Assembly (NCBI GenBank): GCA_043101615.1
Contig: JBICID010000079.1
Location: forward strand, 1-61,310
Source: JBLHKT01 sp043101615
GTDB lineage: Bacteria; Planctomycetota; Phycisphaerae; Phycisphaerales; UBA1924
Direction: 5' to 3'
DNA: 61,310 bases
Position numbers and translations under genes: made by a program. Positions within the stretch are counted from its first letter, which is position 1. Each line of letters starts with the position of its first letter. The notes below the pieces were generated by a model. That model ran no database searches and was not told where the DNA came from. It saw only the letters and a list, made by a program, of their open reading frames with translations. Positions 48,048 to 56,790 of the stretch are shown here, piece after piece.

Positions 48048-50147
48048 ATGGACATTAGCCTCAACTGGTTGAATCGGTATCTGGCCCCGGGCGTGTCCGC
48101 GGACGACGCCGAGCACCTGCTCACCGAGGCGGGCTTCCCGCTGGAGGGTCGCACGGCGCTGGCCAACGGGGACGTGGTGCTGGACGTCGAGGTGACCTCC
48201 AACCGGGGGGATTGCCTGAGTCACGTGGGGTGCGCGCGAGAGATCGCGGCGGCCGCGATCGCCAGCCCCCGCCAGGCGCTCGTGATGCCCAAGGCGGTGG
48301 AGCCGGGGACCGGGGCCCCGATCGGGGACGACGTGACGCTGGAGAACCGCACGCACGAGGGGTGCCCGCTGTTCGCGGCCCGCCTGATCCGGGGGGTGAA
48401 GGTCGGCCCGAGCCCGGAGTGGCTGAAGACCGCGATCGAGAGCCTGGGGGGCAAGTCGATCAACAACGTGGTGGACATCACCAACTTCATCACGTTCGAG
48501 CTGGGCAACCCGTGCCACGTGTACGACCTCAACAAGCTGGCGGGGGGCACGCTGATCGTGCGTTTCGCGGAGCGTGGCGAGAAGGTGAAGACGCTGTACG
48601 AGGGCACACGCGAGCTGGTCGAGACGGACCTGGTCGTGGCCGACGAGAATCAGCCGCAGATGCTCGCGGGGGTCATCGGCGGGCACGACAGCCAGGTGGA
48701 CGGGCGGACGACCGACGTGGTCTTCGAGATGGCGACGTGGGACCCGGTCACGGTGCGGACCACGGCGCGCCGGCTGAACATCCGGACCGACGCGGTCTAC
48801 CGGTTCGAGCGCGGGATCGACCCGCGGACGATCGATTTCGCCCTGAAGCGGGCGGTCGGGCTGATCTGCGAGGTCTCGGGCGGTGAGCTTGCTGCGGGCA
48901 CGCTGGTGGACGGTGCCCCGCTGCCCGAGCCGGCGGTGGTGACGCTGCGTCCGAGCCGGTGCGCCGCGGTGCTGGGGGTGCAGACCGACGCGCCCCACAT
49001 CGCCGAGCTGCTCACGCCGCTGGAGATCGGGTGCGAGGTTCGGGGCGACGACGAGGTGGCGTGCACGATCCCGCCCCATCGCAGCCGCGACCTGACGCGC
49101 GAGATCGACCTGATCGAGGAGGTCGCTCGGACCCGGACGCTGGCGGTGGTGCCGACGATCGAGAAGATCGCGGTGCGGGCCCCGCACCCCAACGAGCGCG
49201 AGCGGGCCGAGCGTCTGATCGCCAGCGTGCTGACCGGGCAGGGGTTCTACGAGACGGTGACGTTCAGCTTCACCAGCCCGGAGCGTGCCGCGCTGTTCTG
49301 CCCCGTGGGGACGGAGCTGGTCGCGGTGGACGACGAGCGGCGCAAGGCCGAGCCGACGCTGCGTCCCAGCGTGCTCCCGAGCCTGCTGCAGTGTCGCAAG
49401 GCCAACCAGGACGCCCGGAACCGGGTGGCGGGCGGGGTGCGCCTGTTCGAGACCGCGGCGGTCTTCGTACAGAACGAGCGCAAGATATCGACCGAGGTGC
49501 GGTCGCTGGCGCTGCTGATGGACGCCCCCGGCGAGGGCACGAAAAGAACTCCCGAGGACGTGCAGCGCGGCGTGCGTGTGCTGCGTGGTGCGATCGATCG
49601 CGTGGTGCAGGCCTGCTTCGGGCCCGAGGCGCGGACACGCGTGGAGTCGATGGAGCCCGACTCGCCGGGCTGGCGGGCCGGGGCGTTCGGTGGCGTGAAG
49701 GTGCGGTCGGGGGGGCGCGAGTCGCTGGTCGGGCGGATCGGGGTGGTGTCGGACGAGGCCCTGCGGGTGTTCGATCTGGACCTGCCGGTGGTGTGCGCGG
49801 AGCTGGGGCTGTCGGTGCTGACCGAGGCCTACCCGCCCAAGGTGCTGGCGCACGCGCTGGCGCGGTTCCCGGGGGTGGAGCGGGACGTGTCGCTGGTGCT
49901 GGACGAGGCGGTGGCCTGGGCCCGGGTGGACGAGCTGGTGGCCGGGGCCGGGCTGGACCGGTTCGTGGGGCACGAGCTGGTCGGCGTCTTCCGCGGGAAA
50001 CAGCTCGGGGCGGGCAAGAAGTCGGTGACCGTGCGTCTGCACTTCCGCGACCCGGACCGGACGCTGCGTCACGAGGAGGTGGACCCGCAGGTGGAGCGGT
50101 TCACGAGCCTGGCGGGGTCGGAGCTCGGGGCCGAGATCCGAGTCTGA
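48048..50147 (+). CDS. pheT: Phenylalanyl-tRNA synthetase beta subunit, short form
   Basis: This subunit of the alpha2-beta2 enzyme charges tRNA-Phe. It has 699 residues. After the MDISLNWLNRYL start the sequence goes straight to the core (VTSNRGDCLSHVGCAREIAA), so the roughly 110-residue EMAP/OB-fold tRNA-binding domain of the usual 800-residue bacterial protein is absent. The B3/4 editing region (INNVVDITNFITFELGNPCH), the B5 domain (PHRSRDLTREIDLIEEVART) and the C-terminal anticodon-binding domain (RFPGVERDVSLVLDEAV) are present. pheS is not adjacent. Confidence 0.93.
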   Translation: MDISLNWLNRYLAPGVSADDAEHLLTEAGFPLEGRTALANGDVVLDVEVTSNRGDCLSHVGCAREIAAAAIASPRQALVMPKAVEPGTGAPIGDDVTLENRTHEGCPLFAARLIRGVKVGPSPEWLKTAIESLGGKSINNVVDITNFITFELGNPCHVYDLNKLAGGTLIVRFAERGEKVKTLYEGTRELVETDLVVADENQPQMLAGVIGGHDSQVDGRTTDVVFEMATWDPVTVRTTARRLNIRTDAVYRFERGIDPRTIDFALKRAVGLICEVSGGELAAGTLVDGAPLPEPAVVTLRPSRCAAVLGVQTDAPHIAELLTPLEIGCEVRGDDEVACTIPPHRSRDLTREIDLIEEVARTRTLAVVPTIEKIAVRAPHPNERERAERLIASVLTGQGFYETVTFSFTSPERAALFCPVGTELVAVDDERRKAEPTLRPSVLPSLLQCRKANQDARNRVAGGVRLFETAAVFVQNERKISTEVRSLALLMDAPGEGTKRTPEDVQRGVRVLRGAIDRVVQACFGPEARTRVESMEPDSPGWRAGAFGGVKVRSGGRESLVGRIGVVSDEALRVFDLDLPVVCAELGLSVLTEAYPPKVLAHALARFPGVERDVSLVLDEAVAWARVDELVAGAGLDRFVGHELVGVFRGKQLGAGKKSVTVRLHFRDPDRTLRHEEVDPQVERFTSLAGSELGAEIRV

Positions 50148-50252
50148 GGGCCGGGCTGGGCGTTGGGGACGCCGGGGGATCGCCGGTTCCGGGTGGTCGG
50201 CCTTGGCGCGTCCGGGACGACCTGTGCAGAGGCGGTGCCGCGGGGCCCCGGG

Positions 50253-50317
50253 TCGCCTCGTGCGAAAGAAAACTTTCGCCTGTGTCCCGAACGCGAACAC
50301 AGCCCGGAACGAGGCGA
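50253..50317 (+). ncRNA. Candidate structured RNA, three-way junction
   Basis: An outer 9-bp helix TCGCCTCGT (50253-50261) with ACGAGGCGA (50309-50317) encloses two hairpins. One is GCGAAAG-AAAA-CTTTCGC (50262-50279). The other is CTGTGT...ACACAG (50280-50302). All three are perfect. The strand is not certain, and I know of no RNA family with this shape at this locus. Confidence 0.45.
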
Positions 50318-50422
50318 GGATTGGTCTTTCCCGAGATGTGAAAGCGATTCCGTATTTGGTCTTTGATCGAATTCTGGTTGCTCGCTGCTCGCACTTTCGG
50401 GGAACAAACCCGCGAACGAATG

Positions 50423-50428
50423 GTAGAA
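50423..50428 (+). promoter_or_regulatory. Candidate -10 of ilvE
   Basis: TAGAAT (5 of 6 to the TATAAT consensus) occurs in an AT-richer stretch about 140 nt before ilvE. No matching -35 is clear. Confidence 0.45.
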
Positions 50429-50473
50429 TGCGGTGCTCGGTGCGTTCCGCCCGGGTGGGCCCGTGTGCGCCCG

Positions 50474-50500
50474 GCGGAGTGACGGACGACCGAACTCCGC
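50474..50500 (+). promoter_or_regulatory. Hairpin in the ilvE leader
   Basis: GCGGAGT and ACTCCGC form a 7-bp stem with a 13-nt loop. It lies downstream of the candidate promoter and 70 nt before the ilvE ATG, so it would be part of the messenger. Confidence 0.4.
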
Positions 50501-50569
50501 ACTTCCCTGTCAGAATTGTTTCCCCCCCGCTCGCCGACGGATGAGCGGCCAGGATGAAAGGAATCGCCG

Positions 50570-51574
50570 ATGAGCCAAGCGATCAGTCAGTCTCAGTCCG
50601 GTCCGCAGGCTCACGGCTCAAAGCCCATGGACGATCCCGACCGCCCGCTGATCTGGGTCAACGGCAAGCTGGTCCCCAAGAGCCAGGCGATGGTCAGCGT
50701 GTACGACCACGGCCTGCTGTACGGGGACGGCGTGTTCGAGGGCATCCGGGTCTACAACGGCAAGATCTTCAAGTGCGAGCAGCACATGGACCGCCTGTAC
50801 GGGTGCGCCAAGAAGATCTACCTGGACATCGGCATCCCGCGAGAGGAGATGGTCCGCATCCAGCGTGAGTGCATCGCGGCCAACGGGATCAAGGACGGGT
50901 ACATCCGCCTGATCGTGACGCGGGGCGAGGGCACGCTGGGGCTGAACCCCTACTCGTGCCCGCAGCCCGGGATCATCTGCATCGCCGACACGATCCAGCT
51001 CTACAAGGCGGAGATGTACCAGAAGGGCATGCGGGTGGTGGTGGCGAACCGGCCGCGGATCCCGATCGCGTGCCTGGACCCGCGGATCAAGAGCCTGAAC
51101 TACCTGAACAACATCCTGGCCAAGTGCGAGGCGATCCACCTGAGCAAGCAGCTGGGCATCACCAAGACCGAGGATCAGCTCCTCGAGGTGATCATGCTCA
51201 ACCTCAAGGGGCACGTGTCGGAGGGCTCGGGCGACAATATCTTCATCATCAAGGACGGCGTGGTGCTGACGCCGCCGACCGAGGCGGGCATCCTGGAGGG
51301 GATCACGCGGCGCTTCGTGAAGGAGACGCTGTGCCCGCAGCTGGGCGTCGAGTGTCGCGAGGAGCTGTTCACCAAGGAGGACATGTTCGCGGCGGACGAG
51401 ATGTTCCTGACCGGGTCCGCCGCGGAGATGATCGCGGTGCGCGAGATCCTCGAGCACGACGACTCGGGCGTGACCGCGACGCACCGGATCTCGGACGGCG
51501 AGGGCCCGATCACCGCCCGCCTCCGCGGCGCGTTCCGCGAGGTGGTGACCTCCGACAGCGTGCCCGAGGACTGA
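50570..51574 (+). CDS. ilvE: Branched-chain amino acid aminotransferase
   Basis: This fold-type IV PLP transaminase has 334 residues and catalyses the last step of leucine, isoleucine and valine synthesis. Conserved segments are VYDHGLLYGDGVFEGIRVYN, the PLP-lysine region RIKSLNYLNNILAKCEAIHL, GHVSEGSGDNIFIIKDG and TPPTEAGILEGITRRFV. The first 24 residues are a Ser/Gln-rich extension. A GAAAGGAA ribosome-binding site precedes the ATG. A small upstream ATG at 50554 overlaps in another frame. Transcription ends at a strong terminator 35 nt past the stop. Confidence 0.94.
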   Translation: MSQAISQSQSGPQAHGSKPMDDPDRPLIWVNGKLVPKSQAMVSVYDHGLLYGDGVFEGIRVYNGKIFKCEQHMDRLYGCAKKIYLDIGIPREEMVRIQRECIAANGIKDGYIRLIVTRGEGTLGLNPYSCPQPGIICIADTIQLYKAEMYQKGMRVVVANRPRIPIACLDPRIKSLNYLNNILAKCEAIHLSKQLGITKTEDQLLEVIMLNLKGHVSEGSGDNIFIIKDGVVLTPPTEAGILEGITRRFVKETLCPQLGVECREELFTKEDMFAADEMFLTGSAAEMIAVREILEHDDSGVTATHRISDGEGPITARLRGAFREVVTSDSVPED

Positions 51575-51608
51575 GCCCCCCGGCCCTCCCCCCATATCGC
51601 CGGATACC

Positions 51609-51645
51609 CGGACACCGGACGCTTCTGCGTCCGGTGTCCGTTTTT
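51609..51645 (+). terminator. Rho-independent terminator of ilvE
   Basis: A perfect 14-bp stem (CGGACACCGGACGC with GCGTCCGGTGTCCG), loop TTCT, followed directly by TTTTT. This is the clearest intrinsic terminator in the window. Confidence 0.93.
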
Positions 51646-51701
51646 GTGAAACCGGTTTGTGGGCTCGGGCGATTTCCTTCCAAGCGGAGAACACGCGGCG
51701 T

Positions 51702-51707
51702 CTAGCA
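51702..51707 (+). promoter_or_regulatory. Candidate -10 of the RND efflux operon
   Basis: TAGCAT fits the TANNNT pattern and lies about 83 nt before the TTG start at 51790, just after the ilvE terminator. The sequence from 51646 to 51789 otherwise holds nothing else I recognise. Confidence 0.4.
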
Positions 51708-51789
51708 TTCGCGGCACCCCCCGCGCGTGCGGCGCGGTGCTCGCGACGCCGGCCCGGGGCCGGGCACGCACCCTTGGAAGGACGACGGC

Positions 51790-53343
51790 TTGACCGACAG
51801 CAACCGTGATCCTGCGCCCGCGGACGAGTCGGGCGATCGCCCCGAGGCAGACGGACCTTCGCCCGACAGGGGCGGGCGTGCGGCGGGGGCGTCTGGTGGG
51901 CGTGCTGGGGGGGCGAGGTCCGGCGGGCGTGCCCGCTCCAGGGGGTGGCGGTACACGTCGTACATCGTGCGTGGGGGGCTGGCGGTGGTGGCGCTGCTGA
52001 TCGGGTTCGGGCTGTTCATGCTGCTGGCGTCGCAGCGGACGCCCCCGAAGGAGGACCCGGGCGGCAGCGGGGCGATGGTGGTGGAGACGGTGCGGGTGGA
52101 GGCGCGCCCGCTGCGTCGGCCCTGGCAGGGGTTCGGGACGGCGCGGGCGATGGACGCCGCGGACGTGGCCCCGGAGGTGACGGGTCGCGTGATCGAGCGC
52201 GGGCCCGAGATCGAGCCTGGTCTTCCGGTGGAGCGTGGGCAGGTGCTCTTCCGGCTGGACCCGCACGATTTCGAGGCGCGGGTGTCCACGGCCGAGCAGC
52301 GGGTGGCGCAGCTGGAGGCGGACCTGGAGGGGCTGGCGCGTGAGGAGTCGCGACTGAGCGAGCAGGTCGCGCTGGCGCGGCAGGAGGCGGACGTGGCGCG
52401 CCGGGACTACGAGCGGGTGCTGGAGGCCGAGCGTCTCGGGGCCGGCTCGCCGGGGAGCAACGACGCGAGCCTGCGTGCGAAGCTGGCGGCGGAGCGTGCG
52501 CTGGCGGCGTTGGAGAGCCAGCTCGACCAGGTCCCGTCGCGCCACGCGAGCCTGGAGGCGCGTCTGGCGAGCGAGCGTGCGGCTCTGGAGATCGCCCGTC
52601 GCGACCTGGCCCGGACGGTCATCACCGCCCCGGTGGGGGGCGTGCTGCAGTCGGTCACGCCGGAGGTTGGGGAGTGGGTGAGCGCGGGGCAGCCCGCGGC
52701 CCGGATCGTGGACCTGTCGACGCTGGAGATCCCGCTGCGTGTGCCGGCGAGCGCCGCGGCGTCGGTGCGGACGGGGGACGAGGCGGAGGTGTCGAGCGAG
52801 GGGCTGGCGCGCCTGGAATGGGACGGGCGGGTGGCGCGGGTGGCGCCGGAGGCGGACGAGAGCAGCCGCACGATGACGCTGTTCATCGAGGTGGACCAGG
52901 AGGGTGCGGGTGGCGGTGCGCTGCTGCGTCCGGGTCAGTTCGTGACGGCGCGGGTGCTGTCGCGTGACGCCGAGCCGCGTCTGCTGGTCCCGCGCCGCGC
53001 GATCCTGGAGGACCGGATCCTGATCGCCCGGTCGTCGGACCTCGGGGAGGGGCTGGCGACGGTGGAGCCGCTGACGGTGCGGATGCTGTACTCGCTGCGT
53101 GCGCAGTTCCCGGGTCTGAGCCCGGACGAGACGGAGTGGGCGGCGATCGAGATCGGCAACGGCCTGCGTGAGGGGGACCGCGTGGTGGTGTCGAACCTGG
53201 AGCAGCTGCGTGCGGGGATGCTGGTGGACCCGCGGGACGCGACGGACCCGGGTGGCGCGAGCACGACGGTGGAGCTGGGCGCGACCCCGCCCGGTGGTGT
53301 GGGGCGTGATGACGAGGGCGGTCAGCGGGGGGGTGGCGGATGA
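51790..53343 (+). CDS. RND efflux periplasmic adaptor (HlyD/MFP family)
   Basis: This is the membrane-fusion protein of an RND pump, 517 residues. The start is taken as TTG at 51790 because GGAAGGA lies 8 nt upstream; in-frame GTG at 51727 is the alternative. A roughly 55-residue low-complexity cytoplasmic part precedes one membrane helix (about 60-81). Then come the first lipoyl half (ADVAPEVTGRVIERGPEIEP), a long coiled coil (EQRVAQLEADLEGLAREESR), the second lipoyl half (VITAPVGGVLQSVTPEVGEW) and beta-barrel domains. The stop overlaps the pump gene (ATGA). Confidence 0.9.
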   Translation: MTDSNRDPAPADESGDRPEADGPSPDRGGRAAGASGGRAGGARSGGRARSRGWRYTSYIVRGGLAVVALLIGFGLFMLLASQRTPPKEDPGGSGAMVVETVRVEARPLRRPWQGFGTARAMDAADVAPEVTGRVIERGPEIEPGLPVERGQVLFRLDPHDFEARVSTAEQRVAQLEADLEGLAREESRLSEQVALARQEADVARRDYERVLEAERLGAGSPGSNDASLRAKLAAERALAALESQLDQVPSRHASLEARLASERAALEIARRDLARTVITAPVGGVLQSVTPEVGEWVSAGQPAARIVDLSTLEIPLRVPASAAASVRTGDEAEVSSEGLARLEWDGRVARVAPEADESSRTMTLFIEVDQEGAGGGALLRPGQFVTARVLSRDAEPRLLVPRRAILEDRILIARSSDLGEGLATVEPLTVRMLYSLRAQFPGLSPDETEWAAIEIGNGLREGDRVVVSNLEQLRAGMLVDPRDATDPGGASTTVELGATPPGGVGRDDEGGQRGGGG

Positions 53344-56300
53344 GCCTGGCGCTGTTCGGGGTGCGCAAGCCCGTGGTGGCGAACCTGGTGATGTTCGCGA
53401 TCATCGGGGCGGGGCTGATCTTCGGGGCGGGGCTGACGCGTGAGTTCTTCCCGGAGGTGACGCCCTCGCAGGTGGTGGTGGCGGCGCCGTACCCGGGGGC
53501 CTCGCCCGGGGAGGTGGAGGACGCGCTGGCGATCAAGATCGAGGACGCGCTGACGGACCTGGACGACGTGGACGAGATCACGACGACGGTCCGCGAGGGC
53601 TCGGCGTCGGTGCTGATCGAGTTCGAGGAGGGGGTGGACATCGACACCGCGGTCGCGGACGTGAAACGAGAGATCGACGCGCTGCAGGACCTGCCCGACG
53701 CCGCGGACCGGATCACGGTGGCCAAGCTCGAGCCGAACCTTCCTGCGATCGCGATGTCGCTGTACGGGGACGCGGACGAGCGGACGATGAAGGACTTCAT
53801 CCTGAGCGTGCGTGACGACCTGGAGTCGCTGCCCGGGATGGGGGACATCTCGCTGTCGGGGATCCGGACCGACGAGATCACGGTGGAGGTGCGTCCGGAG
53901 GCGCTGCTGGAGCACCGGCTGTCGGTCACGCAGGTGGCCGACCGCATCTCGGCGGCGATGGTGGAGCAGCCCGGGGGCGCGGTGCGGACGAGCACGAGCA
54001 CGATCGCGATCCGGTCGGTGGGGGTGGAGGAGCGGGCCGAGGAGATCCGCGACATCGTGGTGAAGGCGACGCCGGGGGGCGAGAGCCTGCGCCTGGACGA
54101 GATCGCGACGGTGACGCCGGGGTTCGTGGACCAGCCGCGCCGCGTGCGTCTGAACGGCAAGCCGGCGGTGTCGGCGACGGTGTTCAAGGTGGGGGACGAC
54201 GACATCATCCGGATGGCGGAGATGGTGAAGGCGTACGTGGAGGGGCGCAACGGTCGGGCGTTCGAGCTGCGTGGGCTGGGCGAGCGTCTCGCGCACGCCC
54301 GCCTGAGGGGGGAGAACGGCGGGGAGGACCTTGAGGACCTGAGCGGTGTGTCGCTGCGGGCTCGGGCCTGGCAGGTCGGGTACGACCAGTTCCTGCGGTC
54401 GCCGCCTCCGGGGACGTTCGAGACGACGACGGACCTGGCGCGGATCGTGGTGGGGCGGCTGGACCTGCTGACGCGCAACGCGATGTACGGCGGGCTGCTG
54501 GTGTTCGGCATCCTGCTGGTGCTGCTGAACTGGCGTGTGTCGTTCTGGGTGGCGGTGGGGCTGATCGTGGCGCTGCTGGGGACGCTGGCGGTGATGCAGT
54601 TCACCGGGGTGACGCTGAACCTGCTGACGATGTTCGGGCTGATCATCGTGATCGGCATCCTGGTGGACGACGCGATCGTGGTGGCGGAGAACATCACGGC
54701 GCGTCACGAGCAGGGGGAGCCCGCGCTGGTGGCGGCGGTGCACGGGACGGACCAGGTGGCGTGGCCCGTGGTCTCGACGGTGCTGACGACGATCTTCGCG
54801 TTCCTGCCGCTGGCGCTCTTGGAGGGACGGATCGGCGACTTCATGGTGTGGCTGCCGGTGGTGGTGGCGTGCGCGCTGATCGTGTCGCTGGTCGAGACGC
54901 TGTACATCCTCCCGACGCACATGGCCCACTCGCTGCGTGCGATCGACCGCGAGCACGAGCGTGGCAAGGGGCTGCTCTCACGCCTGGAGTCGCGGATGCA
55001 CGCCTTCCGGGAGTGGTTCTTCGGCGACGTGGTCGTGCCCTGGTACACATGGGTGATGCGCCGGGCGATCCGGTACCGCTACGTGTCTGTCGCGGCGGCG
55101 ATCGGGGCGGTGACGGCGTCGCTGGGGCTGGTGGCGGGGGGGCAGCTGGAGTTCATCTTCTTCGAGTCCGAGGACGCGGAGACGGTGGACATCACGCTGG
55201 AGATGCCGATCGGGACGTCGCTGGACCGGACGGACCAGATCGTGCGCAGGATCGAAGAGATCGTGACGCCGGTGTACCGGGACGGCGAGCTGGTCTCGGG
55301 CATGCCCGAGGTGGTGAGCGCGTACGCGCTGGCGGGCGCGGTGACGGACATCCAGGGGGAGGGCAACGACGCGTCGCAGACGCACCTGGGGCAGGTGATC
55401 CTGGAGCTGATGCCGATCGAGCAGCGGGACCGGACCTCGGAGACGATCATCCAGGAGATCCGCGACGAGCTGGGCGTGGTGCCGGGGCTCAAGAGCCTGC
55501 GGATGCAGGGGATCTCCGGGGGCCCGGGCGGTGTGGCGCTGTCGTACACGGTGACGGGGAACTCGGTCGAGCAGCTCGAGACGGCGGTGCGTCGGCTGGA
55601 GGACCGGATGGCCTCGATCGAGGGCGTGGTGGACATCGCCAACGACGCGGACAAGGGGCAGCGTGAGCTGCGCCTGGAGCTGCGCGACTCGGCCCGCGAG
55701 CTGGGGCTGACCCGGGCCGACCTGGGGCGTCAGCTGCAGGGGACGGTGTTCGGGCTCGAGGCGTTCACGTTCGCGGGCAACCGCGAGGACGTGGACGTGC
55801 GTGTGATGATGCCGCCGGGGGTGCGCCGGTCGCTGGCGGAGCTGGAGGCGCTGTACGTGTTCACGCCGGGCGGGACGCCTGTGCCGCTGGGCGAGGTGGC
55901 GGCGATCTCCGAGTCGTCGAGCTTCGCGACGATCCGGCGGCTGGACGGTCGGCGCGCGGTGACGGTGTCGGCGGACGTGAACCGGGGGGTGGTGAACCCG
56001 GAGGAGGTCGGTCGTGCGCTGCAGCCGTTCTTCGGCGAGCTGACGTCGGAGATGCCGGGGATCTCGGTCGTGGAGCGGGGGCGTCAGCAGGACGTCTCGG
56101 AGGGGTTCTCGACGCTGCCGCTGGGGATGGCGGTGGCCGCGGGGCTGATCTACGTGACGCTGGCGTGGCTGTTCGGGAGCTTCACGCAGCCGCTGGTGGT
56201 GATGAGCGCGATCCCGTTCGCGTCGATCGGGATGATCTGGTGGCACCTGATCCTTGGGTACTCGCTGACGTTCCTGAGCCTGATCGGGTTCGTGGCGCTG

Positions 56301-56693
56301 TCGGGGATCGTGGTGAACGACTCGCTGATCTTCATGCAGTTCTTCAACGAGCGCCGGCGCGCGGGCATGTCGGCGTACGACGGGGCGTTCGCGGCGGGGC
56401 GTGCGCGCGTCCGGGCGATCGTGCTGACCACCGTGACGACGGTCTGCGGGCTGCTGCCGCTGATGCTCGAGCAGAGCTTCCAGGCGCGGTTCCTGATCCC
56501 GATGGCGATCACGATCGCGGCGGGCCTGATCTCGGCGACCGTGGTGATCCTGCTGGTGCTGCCCTGCCTGCTGGTGATCACCGACGACGTGGTGCACGGG
56601 TTCCGGGTGCTGTGGCACGGGGACCCGACGCTGGAGCGGCGCAACCCGTTCCTGGACGACCCGGAGCTGACGCTGCTGAAGCGAGAGGGGTAG
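53340..56693 (+). CDS. RND efflux pump inner-membrane transporter (AcrB/MdtB superfamily)
   Basis: This 1117-residue RND transporter has a typical two-fold repeat of twelve membrane helices and two periplasmic porter regions. Conserved parts are PGASPGEVEDALAIKIEDAL (porter), IGILVDDAIVVAENI with the paired Asp of the proton relay in helix 4, and the second-half FVALSGIVVNDSLIFMQFFN. It is longer than AcrB (1049) because of an insertion of about 60 residues around ENGGEDLEDLSGVSLRARAW. The substrate is unknown. The TolC partner may be the protein at 1946 or one outside the window. Confidence 0.93.
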   Translation: MSLALFGVRKPVVANLVMFAIIGAGLIFGAGLTREFFPEVTPSQVVVAAPYPGASPGEVEDALAIKIEDALTDLDDVDEITTTVREGSASVLIEFEEGVDIDTAVADVKREIDALQDLPDAADRITVAKLEPNLPAIAMSLYGDADERTMKDFILSVRDDLESLPGMGDISLSGIRTDEITVEVRPEALLEHRLSVTQVADRISAAMVEQPGGAVRTSTSTIAIRSVGVEERAEEIRDIVVKATPGGESLRLDEIATVTPGFVDQPRRVRLNGKPAVSATVFKVGDDDIIRMAEMVKAYVEGRNGRAFELRGLGERLAHARLRGENGGEDLEDLSGVSLRARAWQVGYDQFLRSPPPGTFETTTDLARIVVGRLDLLTRNAMYGGLLVFGILLVLLNWRVSFWVAVGLIVALLGTLAVMQFTGVTLNLLTMFGLIIVIGILVDDAIVVAENITARHEQGEPALVAAVHGTDQVAWPVVSTVLTTIFAFLPLALLEGRIGDFMVWLPVVVACALIVSLVETLYILPTHMAHSLRAIDREHERGKGLLSRLESRMHAFREWFFGDVVVPWYTWVMRRAIRYRYVSVAAAIGAVTASLGLVAGGQLEFIFFESEDAETVDITLEMPIGTSLDRTDQIVRRIEEIVTPVYRDGELVSGMPEVVSAYALAGAVTDIQGEGNDASQTHLGQVILELMPIEQRDRTSETIIQEIRDELGVVPGLKSLRMQGISGGPGGVALSYTVTGNSVEQLETAVRRLEDRMASIEGVVDIANDADKGQRELRLELRDSARELGLTRADLGRQLQGTVFGLEAFTFAGNREDVDVRVMMPPGVRRSLAELEALYVFTPGGTPVPLGEVAAISESSSFATIRRLDGRRAVTVSADVNRGVVNPEEVGRALQPFFGELTSEMPGISVVERGRQQDVSEGFSTLPLGMAVAAGLIYVTLAWLFGSFTQPLVVMSAIPFASIGMIWWHLILGYSLTFLSLIGFVALSGIVVNDSLIFMQFFNERRRAGMSAYDGAFAAGRARVRAIVLTTVTTVCGLLPLMLEQSFQARFLIPMAITIAAGLISATVVILLVLPCLLVITDDVVHGFRVLWHGDPTLERRNPFLDDPELTLLKREG

Positions 56694-56790
56694 TGGGGCG
56701 CCCCGGGTTGGGCGAAGCACGGCCCGTGCTGGTTCCTGGGCGGCACGGGTTGAACGGCGTTCCACCCGTGGCACCCACCGGTGGTGTGCC

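Larger units (their letters stand above)
50148..50569 (+). other. 422-bp intergenic region before ilvE with RNA-like structure
   Basis: No coding sequence is credible here. It contains a three-way-junction-like structure (50253-50317), several AT-richer segments with the repeated GGTCTTT, a candidate -10 TAGAAT (50423-50428), and a 7-bp stem GCGGAGT/ACTCCGC (50474-50500) in the predicted ilvE leader. The ilvE leader would be about 135 nt long. I do not match it to a known riboswitch or T-box. Confidence 0.6.

Noticed and set aside
50148..50569. T-box or known riboswitch before ilvE
   Set aside because: I see no T-box consensus (AGGGUGG-type) or other riboswitch core; only unassigned hairpins are visible.
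50554..50868. Small upstream gene overlapping ilvE
   Set aside because: It is mostly an out-of-frame reading of ilvE. A short upstream peptide cannot be excluded but has no support.
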